A DNA stretch of 64,000 nucleotides, taken from positions 558,001 through 622,000 of the forward strand of contig NC_048557.2 in the NCBI RefSeq assembly GCF_902806685.2, in the 5' to 3' direction. Source of the stretch: Maniola hyperantus. Taxonomy: Eukaryota > Arthropoda > Insecta > Lepidoptera > Nymphalidae. Of this stretch, positions 1 to 9,228 are shown one piece after another (the stretch's first letter is position 1; every line of letters starts with the position of its first letter). The position numbers and the translations under genes are program-made. The notes beneath the pieces are model-generated. The model did no database searches, was not told the origin of the DNA, and saw only the letters and a list, made by a program, of their open reading frames with translations.

Positions 1-45
1 ACTTTATCATACAAGGGGTAAGGGGCTAGATTTTGACTTCTATTT

Positions 46-241
46 TTTCGGAGTTATGTTCGTATTAAGCAATTAAATATTTACCTACTTGCTTTAACGG
101 TAAAGGAGAGTTATCCATAATGTTTCCAAAGGTGTGTGAATCCGCACTTGGTCAGCGTGACAGACTATGGCATAAGCCCTTCTCATTCTAAGAGGAGACT
201 CTTGCTCAGTAGCGGGCCGGCGATAGGTTGATCACGATGGG
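46..241 (+). repeat. tRNA-derived SINE, 3' part
   Basis: The body and tail match the fuller SINE at 33.56-33.84 kb: the AATGTTTCCAAAGGTGTGTG block, the 'agactatgg' block and the tail GGCGATAGGTTGATCA. The tRNA-like head is missing, so this is a 5'-truncated copy. Confidence 0.7.
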
Positions 242-349
242 AATGTATGGAACACACAAAGTAGTAGTAACATCACATTTAAATAGAATTTAAGTTTTCC
301 CTTGTATAACAAATGGGCTGACCTCATGGGTCAGATCTTGCACTTTTGT

Positions 350-483
350 GAAAATTTATAATTTTGCTTTTTAAAATTTATAATTTTAAGTTGTTAATTT
401 TTGTAAGTATGTTTATGTTAGTTTGTACTCGTATTTTAATTAGTGTAATTGGCTTTATGGCCGTTCTAATTAAATAATAAATA

Positions 484-519
<36 letters not shown>
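350..519 (+). repeat. LINE 3' tail ending in (AAT)n
   Basis: The segment with GGCTTTATGGCCGTTCTAAT and AATAAATAA signals runs into an (AAT)n tract at about 486-519. The same 3' end recurs at 10.66-10.82 kb, also with AAT repeats, and reversed at 56.94 kb. I read it as the 3' UTR of a retrotransposon with a microsatellite-like tail. The tail is the entry point of the next element. Confidence 0.65.
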
Positions 520-2200
520 CACAACAAAAGTGCCTCACCTTCTCTACATGGATGACCTCAAACTGCTGGCACCCAATGCCACCCGCCTGCAGGAGCTGCT
601 GAATGTCACCACTGACTTCAGCAATTCCATCAGGATGGAGCTTGGGCTGGACAAGTGTGCGGTCATGCATGTGGAAAGGGGACAGGTAACTCATTCGGCT
701 GAGATGAGTCTCGAGCCGTCCACCATCAGAACCCTCTCTGAAGCTGAGTCATACCGGTATCTGGGCATGTCACAGTCGCTAGGGGTAAAAGAGACGGACG
801 TGAAACAGTCTGTTTGCGAGGCCTTTTTTGGCCGTCTGACAAAAATCTGTAAAAGTTATTTGTCAGGCGCCAATAAAATCCGAGCTTATAACGGCTGGGT
901 CATGCCCGTTCTCATGTACACCTTTGGCGTGCTCAGATGGACTCAGACCGAACTTGACGCCCTGGACAGAAAAGTCCGCACAACTATGACTCTTTATCGC
1001 ATGCACCACCCAAAATCGTCTGTGATGAGGTTGTATATCCCCCGGAAGTGTGGTGGTCGAGGCGTATTGAGCGTCAAGACCATGCATAACCGGGAGATAG
1101 CCAACCTCAGAACCTACTTTGAGACGATGAGGGGGTCCCCCATGCATAGAGAGGTCATAGAATGTGATAAAGGACTCACCCCACTAGCCTTAGCCCAAAC
1201 CGAGTGGCAGAAACCGGTGGTACTTAGCACCTCTGACCGGGAGGCCGTATGGAGGGAGAAGGAGCTGCACGGACGCTTTTTTAAAGCTCTTAATGAGCCA
1301 CACGTAGATAAAAAAGCGTCCGTGCAGTGGTTGCGCTTTGGTGACCTCTTCGGGGAAACCGAGGGTTTTGTCTGTGCGATACAAGATCAGGTGGTCAAGA
1401 CGCGGAACTACCGAAAGTACATTCTGAAGGATGGCACTCACGACATCTGTCGAGCTTGTCGCCATCCCGGCGAGTCACTCAGACATGTGCTTTCGGGATG
1501 CTCAGCGCTTGCCAACACTGAGTATCTGCACAGACACAACCAAGCAGCCAAAATCCTTCACCAAGAGCTTGCTCTGAAGTACGGTCTCCTGGATGAGAGG
1601 CTGCCGTATTACAAGTACACACCGGTGCCGGTACTCGAGCGCGACGGAGTCCGGCTCTATTGGGACCGGTCCATCATCACGGACAGGACTATTCTAGCGA
1701 ATAAGCCTGACATCGTGGTGGTGGACCGGGCACAGTCGAGGGTGTTTTTGGTGGACATCACCATTCCGTATGACGAGAACCTCGTGAGAGCTGAGACGGA
1801 GAAAAAGCGCAAGTATCTCGATCTGGCTCACGAGGTTTCCGACATGTGGCATGTGGAGTCCACTGAAATCATCCCAATCGTCATATCTGCGAATGGGTTG
1901 ATCCCAGTCAGCCTCGCTCAACATCTGAGGCGACTGGGGTTCCGTGGCAGTTCGCTCGCAGCCAGGATGCAAAAAGCGGTCTTGCTGGACTCGGCTAGGA
2001 TAGTCCGCCGATTTCTTCACCTGTCGCCCTGACCCCCGGCCGTTTGGTCTCCCCTGCCGGGGTGTAACCCTCCGCCCGGTACAAATATGTATGTATGTAA
2101 TGTTTATGTAGGTTTATTTATTTTTATGTATGTAAGTATATTATAAACTTTTTTGGCTTTTATATGTATCTATTTTGTACACGGGCGTGAGAGCAAATGA
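520..2200 (+). mobile_element. Dong/R4-like non-LTR retrotransposon, copy 1 (5'-truncated)
   Basis: The body begins abruptly inside the reverse transcriptase gene straight after (AAT)n. It continues through a stop codon and a 3' UTR of about 165 bp with TATGTATGT repeats, and ends GTGAGAGCAAATGATATA against a new (TAA)n run. TAA flanks on both sides and a restriction-like endonuclease domain fit the R4/Dong clade; Dong of Bombyx inserts into TAA repeats. The clade call rests on motifs, not alignment. Confidence 0.75.
530..2032 (+). CDS. Reverse transcriptase/restriction-like endonuclease, 5'-truncated
   Basis: This is the C-terminal 500 residues or so of a single-ORF non-LTR retrotransposon protein that would nick the target and prime reverse transcription on it. 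The first residues carry the catalytic YMDD box (residues 6-9), so fingers and most of the palm are missing. The thumb follows, then a CCHC knuckle (C307, C310, H319, C324). A restriction-like endonuclease follows, with K392-P393-D394, D409 in a VDIT box and a K/R-rich stretch at 424-428. The frame is intact to the TGA. The first codon is GTG inside a frame left open by truncation, not a true start. Presumably inactive alone. Confidence 0.85.
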   Translation: MPHLLYMDDLKLLAPNATRLQELLNVTTDFSNSIRMELGLDKCAVMHVERGQVTHSAEMSLEPSTIRTLSEAESYRYLGMSQSLGVKETDVKQSVCEAFFGRLTKICKSYLSGANKIRAYNGWVMPVLMYTFGVLRWTQTELDALDRKVRTTMTLYRMHHPKSSVMRLYIPRKCGGRGVLSVKTMHNREIANLRTYFETMRGSPMHREVIECDKGLTPLALAQTEWQKPVVLSTSDREAVWREKELHGRFFKALNEPHVDKKASVQWLRFGDLFGETEGFVCAIQDQVVKTRNYRKYILKDGTHDICRACRHPGESLRHVLSGCSALANTEYLHRHNQAAKILHQELALKYGLLDERLPYYKYTPVPVLERDGVRLYWDRSIITDRTILANKPDIVVVDRAQSRVFLVDITIPYDENLVRAETEKKRKYLDLAHEVSDMWHVESTEIIPIVISANGLIPVSLAQHLRRLGFRGSSLAARMQKAVLLDSARIVRRFLHLSP

Positions 2201-3465
2201 TATATAATAATAATAATAATAAAGAGACGGACGTGAAACAGTCTGTTTGCGAGGCCTTTTTTGGCCGTCTGACAAAAATCTGTAAAAGTTATTTGTCAGG
2301 CGCCAATAAAATCCGAGCTTATAACGGCTGGGTCATGCCCGTTCTCATGTACACCTTTGGCGTGCTCAGATGGACTCAGACCGAACTTGACGCCCTGGAC
2401 AGAAAAGTCCGCACAACTATGACTCTTTATCGCATGCACCACCCAAAATCGTCTGTGATGAGGTTGTATATCCCCCGGAAGTGTGGTGGTCGAGGCGTAT
2501 TGAGCGTCAAGACCATGCATAACCGGGAGATAGCCAACCTCAGAACCTACTTTGAGACGATGAGGGGGTCCCCCATGCATAGAGAGGTCATAGAATGTGA
2601 TAAAGGACTCACCCCACTATCCTTAGCCCAAACCGAGTGGCAGAAACCGGTGGTACTTAGCACCTCTGACCGGGAGGCCGTATGGAGGGAGAAGGAGCTG
2701 CACGGACGCTTTTTTAAAGCTCTTAATGAGCCACACGTAGATAAAAAAGCGTCCGTGCAGTGGTTGCGCTTTGGTGACCTCTTCGGGGAAACCGAGGGTT
2801 TTGTCTGTGCGATACAAGATCAGGTGGTCAAGACGCGGAACTACCGAAAGTACATTCTGAAGGATGGCACTCATGACATCTGTCGAGCTTGTCGCCATCC
2901 CGGCGAGTCACTCAGACATGTGCTTTCGGGATGCTCAGCGCTTGCCAACACTGAGTATCTGCACAGACACAACCAAGCAGCCAAAATCCTTCACCAAGAG
3001 CTTGCTCTGAAGTACGGTCTCCTGGATGAGAGGCTGCCGTATTACAAGTACACACCGGTGCCGGTACTCGAGCGCGACGGAGTCCGGCTCTACTGGGACC
3101 GGTCCATCATCACGGACAGGACTATTCTAGCGAATAAGCCTGACATCGTGGTGGTGGACCGGGCACAGTCGAGGGTGTTTTTGGTGGACATCACCATTCC
3201 GTATGACGAGAACCTCGTGAGAGCTGAGACGGAGAAAAAGCGCAAGTATCTCGATCTGGCTCACGAGGTTTCCGACATGTGGCATGTGGAGTCCACTGAA
3301 ATCATCCCAATCGTCATATCTGCGAATGGGTTGATCCCAGTCAGCCTCGCTCAACATCTGAGGCGACTGGGTTTCCGTGGCAGTTCGCTCGCAGCCAGGA
3401 TGCAAAAAGCGGTCTTGCTGGACTCGGCTAGGATAGTCCGCCGATTTCTTCACCTGTCGCCCTGA
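2197..3465 (+). CDS. Reverse transcriptase thumb + RLE endonuclease, copy 2, with chimeric start
   Basis: This frame begins at an ATG in the 3' tail of copy 1, reads the AAT repeat as five asparagines, and enters copy 2 at the position equal to base 788 of copy 1. The rest matches copy 1 almost base for base (I see about four differences across the coding part). The YMDD box is absent, but the CCHC knuckle and the PD...VDIT endonuclease motifs are whole. The first eight codons come from repeat DNA by chance. No evidence shows that it is expressed. Confidence 0.8.
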   Translation: MIYNNNNNKETDVKQSVCEAFFGRLTKICKSYLSGANKIRAYNGWVMPVLMYTFGVLRWTQTELDALDRKVRTTMTLYRMHHPKSSVMRLYIPRKCGGRGVLSVKTMHNREIANLRTYFETMRGSPMHREVIECDKGLTPLSLAQTEWQKPVVLSTSDREAVWREKELHGRFFKALNEPHVDKKASVQWLRFGDLFGETEGFVCAIQDQVVKTRNYRKYILKDGTHDICRACRHPGESLRHVLSGCSALANTEYLHRHNQAAKILHQELALKYGLLDERLPYYKYTPVPVLERDGVRLYWDRSIITDRTILANKPDIVVVDRAQSRVFLVDITIPYDENLVRAETEKKRKYLDLAHEVSDMWHVESTEIIPIVISANGLIPVSLAQHLRRLGFRGSSLAARMQKAVLLDSARIVRRFLHLSP

Positions 3466-3617
3466 CCCCCGGCCGTTTGGTCTCCCCTGCCGGGGTGTAA
3501 CCCTCCGCCCGGTACAAATATGTATGTATGTAATGTTTATGTAGGTTCATTTATTTTTATGTATGTAAGTATATTATAACTCTTTTGGCTTTTATATGTA
3601 TCTATTTTGTACGCGGG
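2221..3617 (+). mobile_element. Dong/R4-like retrotransposon, copy 2, main segment
   Basis: This second 5'-truncated copy is inserted in the (TAA)n at the 3' end of copy 1. It is interrupted in its 3' UTR at 3617 by a 4.4 kb element and resumes at 8056. Near-identity to copy 1 points to recent insertion or to duplication. Confidence 0.8.
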
Positions 3618-4469
3618 TGCTAGATTAGCCTCAGAAGTATAGAGACAATAGAGTCAGGAATCAACCTACTGAGAGTCTAGACCTTAGTTCGTTATCAATA
3701 AGCTAGGGCGTGGTTGTAGGTAGGAGACAAAATAAAAGATTGTATAAGGAAATAAACTGTTTTATTCAGGGAAAAACTCCCTCCAAATCAAAGTTTATCT
3801 TTACCATTACTTATTGCTTTATCATTAAATAATTTATTATTTCCTTTAAGAAAAATCTACCGCCAGTTCGTAAAAAGCATATTATCTACCGAGAGAAAGA
3901 ACTGGCAAGAAAAACTCGGTGGTGTCTATTTTGAAATACCAATTACACATTTGAACAATACATAAATCAACATACATAGTACAACAAAAGAAATATAAAA
4001 TCAACAATATTCGTACCTGTAGGTATGTCACAGCTTCTTCTTAAAAATAGGAAAATTAATGCTTTCTACCGTCAAAGCAGAGCCATTTATAGGCTGGGAT
4101 TAACTCCCACCCTCTGTATAAAAATATAGTGATACCATGTAAAGATTAAATTCAATAGAGTCAATAGAGTTTAAACTCTACTAAATTTATATACTTTAAA
4201 TACCACATTATACTCTATTTAAATCTACAATTACTTTATTTCTAAAATATAATAAAATCTTAATTCAGTTTCGCCATGTAAGTACCATAGATTTGCCATT
4301 TATAATCTGTTAATTGTTCTGTCACGTCTGTAGTATTTTGTCTATCATTTTGACGTGCCTCTGTTTACAAATAAAATGTCTATGGTTAAGAATTAATTCT
4401 TAAGCAAAATCTAAAGAGTTTAGTAGCAATTTCAAGAAATAAATAGCAACTCTAACCATTTATCTTATA
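3618..4469 (-). repeat. Left terminal direct repeat, 852 bp
   Basis: It matches 7204-8055 throughout except for two single-base indels that I can see, in a T run and an A run, which cancel in length. Near-identity of the two copies implies a young insertion. Confidence 0.85.
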
Positions 4470-4470
4470 C

Positions 4471-4504
4471 GGCCAAACTGACAATTGCTTCGTTCTCGAA
4501 GCAA
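4471..4504. other. Hairpin 1 with TTCT loop and conserved lead-in
   Basis: An 8 bp stem TTGCTTCG/CGAAGCAA (4485-4492 and 4497-4504) encloses loop TTCT and is preceded by GGCCAAACTGACAA. A second hairpin at 6234-6270 has the same loop and lead-in but a different, still paired stem. Confidence 0.55.
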
Positions 4505-4720
4505 CAAAATAAAAACAAACAATTCGTAAAGTAATTTTTTAACAACATCAAAACATTTTTTTTTTTTTTTTTCAAACAACATGTCTGTGGCTTCCAACAA
4601 AATTTAAAAAAACATTTTAAACATGTGTGTGACATACAAAATTACCACACAGTTTACTCTCAAAAATACAAGAAATATTTTTCTCGCCACAGCACATAAA
4701 TGTTTCCAAACAAGATATCC

Positions 4721-4930
4721 TTTAACCCCATTGGTTTTAAACCAATATCAAAAAATATTTTTAACACCACTGGTATTAAAGCGATATTATAAAAATACTT
4801 TTCAACACCGTTGGTTCCAACGTTTTAAAGTATCATCTACAAAATATCCTTCAACACCATTGGTTTTAAGGCAACATCGTAAACCATCATAAAATTGTCC
4901 CTTAACACCATTGGTTTTGATCCATATATC
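4721..4930 (+). repeat. Degenerate tandem repeat, five units
   Basis: The core AACACCATTGG recurs at about 4724, 4763, 4804, 4853 and 4903, spaced 39-50 bp. Read on the plus strand, several units give TPLVL. It lies inside the 4.4 kb element and I see no sign of a real protein. Confidence 0.6.
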
Positions 4931-5754
4931 ACTATACAATTTTTCCATTGATCGAACATTTGATCAAAGTTTTAAATAAATTCCAATAAAATATAGAGAT
5001 GAATATTAAACAAAGAAAAATTGCAACTGAACAAATTGTAAATTATCAGAATTTAAAATAATATGTTTCATAAAAAAGAACCATCAAAATGAAAAAGTTA
5101 CAAAAATATTAATATTTCAAAATAAGTTAAATCATAAGAACTTTTTTTTCAATTTCAAGTTAATAATTTTGCAAAAATAATAAAATACCATCGACTCTTA
5201 CTCCTAAAGTACCAAAGTCAAAAACAAAGGGTAGGTATATAAAAAGTAATTATATGTAAGATATATCAAAACAAAACTAACTACTATGTTAGAAGAAGTA
5301 AAAATAATCAAAGAGTAAACTTATCTAATTATCGTTATTTACTTTCAAAATATTTTCTATTCAATCTCTTTTTGTCTATCTGCAATCAGTCCTTGGACTA
5401 TACAAAAACATTTGTTGCTTCCCACATCCAATGATGTGCCAACAACCTTCCTTTTTAAATAAATACCAAAACATTTTTCCACAATAAAATATAAAAATCC
5501 AAAAAGATCGTAAATAAAAACATAAAGGTAGGTATCAAAAACTAAAATGTCAAAAAATACCACAAAAATAATTTACATTAAAAAGATCGTCAAAGAAGTA
5601 ATCAATATCAAAAATAGTTAAACACTTCAAACATCAAAAACGTCAAAAAAATCAAAAGTATTATTCAAACAAAACAACAAAATACGGCATTAAAAAATAT
5701 TAAACACAAGTGGGTAGTCAATAATCTCTAAATTCCAATATTCTAAATTTAAGT

Positions 5755-5830
5755 TTCAGGTTTAACCATAGTCCACCACGCTGGCCAAGTGTGGATTGGC
5801 AGCTCCATTACATCACATTACATAACGGTG
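5755..5830 (-). repeat. SINE fragment inside the 4.4 kb element
   Basis: The block with CATAGTCCACCACGCTGGCC is the reverse of the SINE tail seen at 33.7 kb. The element has therefore captured or received a SINE piece. Confidence 0.45.
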
Positions 5831-6233
5831 GGTATATATAAAAAAACAATGACATCAAACAATCAGTAGCTTCTAGACTTAGCGGCATAGCAACAGGATA
5901 AGACATCAGCAGCCTAACCTATCCTTATATAAAAACTACAAAAATAAACTCCAACAAAATTTCTAAACTATTGTAGGTAGGTATCACAAATCTTTCGTCT
6001 CTACGTTTTGCGAGTGAGAACTCCGATGCAAAATCAATAGCAAAATAACAAAATGGCCACGCTAATCGCAATTTCTGATCAATGAATCATCAACATTTAA
6101 CGAATGATGGAATGTGTATTTCTGAAACAAAACTACAACAAAAAAATTTTTTTTTTTTTTTTGTTCTTTTTTTTTCTCTGTTCTTTTTTTCTCTGTCATT
6201 ATGTAACACATAAATAATTAATAAACATTTATT

Positions 6234-6270
6234 CGGCCAACCTGAAAAGTACTTCGTTCTCGAAGTACTT
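6234..6270. other. Hairpin 2 with TTCT loop and conserved lead-in
   Basis: A 10 bp perfect stem AAGTACTTCG/CGAAGTACTT (6247-6256 and 6261-6270) has loop TTCT and is preceded by CGGCCAACCTGA. The inner CTTCG/CGAAG is shared with hairpin 1, while the outer pairs differ on both sides. Confidence 0.55.
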
Positions 6271-7187
6271 ACATAGGAAATGCCACAAGAATACCAACAT
6301 AACTAAAAAAAAAGTAAGATGACTCATCACTCGTAAAACAATATTCAATGATTCAATGTCAACATCACTATCATATAAATTACAAATATACGGCTAGACG
6401 TCAGACGGAAATTAAAATAGAACACAAATTAACCATCAGTAAATATTTACTGACAAACTTGCTTTAGTTTTTCACCGCTCGGTCAGTCTGACATTTAACC
6501 ACATTTTATCATTTTCAAACTACAAACCTAGGTGCGATTAGATAATGTTACTAATGAACCGTATACAAAAAAAAAAGACATAACCTGTGTCAAGTCTAAC
6601 CTATTGTAATCGTATGATCATTTACTTAATAAAAATTTCATACCAGCTAACTACCTGCAAATTTTCAACATTAATTTTCGTAATACCGATTTGTGTTATT
6701 AGCTGGGACATCATGCGATTAAACACCTTCAAACATTAATCTGAGTCATTGAAACAGAACATCTATACTGAACACAAAATTACCCGCAAAAATTTTATTT
6801 ATTTAGTACCCACATCTTTATTTCTATAATACAATTAGTTTTAAAACAAATAAAATGACGACAGGTACTATGAAACTGTGTTACTACATTACACAGAGTA
6901 TTAATAGGTCCATGATTACGCAATAAAACTTTCTAAGGCCTACCTGCCTGAAAAATTGTCTTGCAAAAAAGTTTTAATTCACTTTCACTTTTTTTTTCAT
7001 ACCATATTTTCATATTAAGATTTCCAGATTTAGGGTATCCAATGTCCATTGTGGTACCTCTCGTGGACGTCAGTCATCACAACGCCTGTTGGAACATCTT
7101 TGATGGCTTTTCACAAAGCCATCCGAATTCGCCGGTATTTCTGAAACTTGTACAAACTGCATTAGAAAAGGCACAATTCAGCCATAT

Positions 7188-7203
7188 CGTATCCCACTTC
7201 TGA
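7188..7203 (-). promoter_or_regulatory. Candidate tRNA primer binding site
   Basis: The minus strand reads TCAGAAGTGGGATACG directly inside the right terminal repeat. Its first 13 bases match, from memory, the complement of the acceptor/T-arm end of animal tRNA-Leu, offset from the CCA end. It is the main evidence for orientation. Confidence 0.45.
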
Positions 7204-8055
7204 TGCTAGATTAGCCTCAGAAGTATAGAGACAATAGAGTCAGGAATCAACCTACTGAGAGTCTAGACCTTAGTTCGTTATCAATAAGCTAGGGCGTGGT
7301 TGTAGGTAGGAGACAAAATAAAAGATTGTATAAGGAAATAAACTGTTTATTCAGGGAAAAACTCCCTCCAAATCAAAGTTTATCTTTACCATTACTTATT
7401 GCTTTATCATTAAATAATTTATTATTTCCTTTAAGAAAAATCTACCGCCAGTTCGTAAAAAGCATATTATCTACCGAGAGAAAGAACTGGCAAGAAAAAA
7501 CTCGGTGGTGTCTATTTTGAAATACCAATTACACATTTGAACAATACATAAATCAACATACATAGTACAACAAAAGAAATATAAAATCAACAATATTCGT
7601 ACCTGTAGGTATGTCACAGCTTCTTCTTAAAAATAGGAAAATTAATGCTTTCTACCGTCAAAGCAGAGCCATTTATAGGCTGGGATTAACTCCCACCCTC
7701 TGTATAAAAATATAGTGATACCATGTAAAGATTAAATTCAATAGAGTCAATAGAGTTTAAACTCTACTAAATTTATATACTTTAAATACCACATTATACT
7801 CTATTTAAATCTACAATTACTTTATTTCTAAAATATAATAAAATCTTAATTCAGTTTCGCCATGTAAGTACCATAGATTTGCCATTTATAATCTGTTAAT
7901 TGTTCTGTCACGTCTGTAGTATTTTGTCTATCATTTTGACGTGCCTCTGTTTACAAATAAAATGTCTATGGTTAAGAATTAATTCTTAAGCAAAATCTAA
8001 AGAGTTTAGTAGCAATTTCAAGAAATAAATAGCAACTCTAACCATTTATCTTATA
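7204..8055 (-). repeat. Right terminal direct repeat, 852 bp
   Basis: This is the partner of 3618-4469. It includes a stretch at about 7340-7520 (ACCGAGAGAAAGAACTGGCA) that resembles a retroposon 3' tail also seen at 11.2 kb, so the terminal repeat itself seems to carry an older insert. Confidence 0.85.
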
Positions 8056-8098
8056 CGGGCGTGAGAGTAGATGTATATCCATAATAATAATAATAATT
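8056..8098 (+). mobile_element. Dong/R4-like copy 2, 3' end
   Basis: The sequence resumes as CGGGCGTGAGAG, as in copy 1, and ends at (AAT)n. Together with 2221-3617 it completes copy 2. Confidence 0.75.
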
Positions 8099-8145
8099 AC
8101 TAGTGACCAATTTTCCCAGAAAACGCTACTCATTACATACATTAC

Positions 8146-8162
8146 ATTAAGATCATACACAC

Positions 8163-8257
<95 letters not shown>

Positions 8258-8297
8258 CATTAAGATCATACACACATTACACACACACACACACAGT
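8146..8297. repeat. (AC)n microsatellite, two tracts
   Basis: A run of about 44 AC units (8167-8254) is followed by a repeat of the flank CATTAAGATCATACACAC and a shorter AC tract. Confidence 0.95.
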
Positions 8298-8606
8298 ACC
8301 TACATTAAGAATAAAGTAAATAATGTTTTCCAAGATAAGGGTTTACTTTTACTGGAAATCTCTTTGTTTTTATTTTCCATTTTTCGTTCACAATCTTCTT
8401 CAGTAGGTACGTAGGGCTTCTTTTTAATTTCCGAACGACTGCAAAATAATAAATTTCAAAAGTACCGATGTAGGTCGTTCTCTCAAGACACGTTTCGGCG
8501 AACATTTCCATCGAAGAAACAGCAATGAAAGTCTGGCTCGCCCCCAACTGATGCTATCGAACCGCGGGTCAGAATTTTCGCGATAAGTCACCCAGAAATG
8601 TGCTTA

Positions 8607-8935
8607 CAGAAAGAAGAAAGAAAGAAAGAAAACTGGTTTATTCATCTTATGCCTAAGGTACAAACAAACTTAAAATTAATAGTTAGTAGATAGTAGTAGA
8701 AGTACTTAATAATTAATTAAATCTAAAATGAGTTCTTGCACCCACTTGGCACAAGATGAAATGGCCCCAGCTCAGCATTAATGCTGCAGGTTTTAAAATA
8801 AAACCTGAGCGCTGGTATTCTGCCAGGACCAATAAGAGTGACGTGCACGAGCCTAACAGTCTTCACCAACATCTGTGATTGACAGGATGAGTTCGATTAA
8901 ACGGAGCTAAAAAATAAAAATACACAGAGGTTTAA
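8607..8935 (-). repeat. Retroposon 3' end with (TTTC)n tail
   Basis: On the minus strand a unique-looking segment runs to GATGAATAAACC (a polyadenylation signal) and then a (TTTC)n tail at 8607-8632. I cannot assign the family. Confidence 0.4.
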
Positions 8936-8942
8936 CAGCGAG

Positions 8943-9048
8943 AAAAAAAACCAGCCAAGTGCGAATCAGGCTCGCGCACCGAGGGTTCCGTACTACAGTC
9001 GTATTTTTTCGACATTTTGCAAGATAATTCAAAAACTATGATGCATAA
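8943..9048. repeat. (GTCY)n-type element, head fragment
   Basis: It has the head CCAGCCAAGTGCGAATCAGG and GGGTTCCGTACTACAG, shared by many copies in the window. It is cut off where a Helitron-like element begins. Confidence 0.6.
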
Positions 9049-9228
9049 TCTATAAAAATGAATCTCCAAATGTGTTGCTTATCGCAAATCTCGAGAACCG
9101 CTGAACTGATTTCGCTAATTCTTTTTTTATAATATTCCTTGAAGTACGAGGATGGTTCTTACGGAGAGAAAAATTTAAAAAAATTTAATCGACTGTTAGG
9201 CGCCACGAAGTTCGCCAGGGCTGCTGGT
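9049..9228 (+). mobile_element. Helitron-like element, type E
   Basis: It starts TCTATAAAAATGAATCTCC and carries TCGCAAATCTCGAGAACCGC and CGACTGTTAGGCGCCACGAA. A reversed copy at 26.89 kb ends in CTAG. No coding capacity. Confidence 0.5.

Larger units (their letters stand above)
3618..8055 (-). mobile_element. Non-coding LTR-type element (LARD-like), complete
   Basis: Two direct repeats of exactly 852 bp (3618-4469 and 7204-8055) flank a 2,734 bp internal region with no credible protein. The flanks are a 4 bp duplication, CGGG (3614-3617 and 8056-8059), and removing the element restores the 3' UTR seen in Dong-like copy 1. The minus strand is favoured because TCAGAAGTGGGAT directly inside the right repeat resembles a primer site for tRNA-Leu. 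On that strand the repeats end in CA but start TATAAG, not TG, and no clear polypurine tract is visible, so the class is provisional. Replication proteins would have to come from elsewhere. Confidence 0.7.

Noticed and set aside
4623..4892. 89-codon frame with repeated TPLVL
   Set aside because: It is a translation of a degenerate tandem repeat in a non-coding element, with no start context or family match.
4721..4930. CRISPR-like spaced repeat
   Set aside because: Repeats are degenerate, spacers unequal and the context is an insect retroelement; no cas genes.
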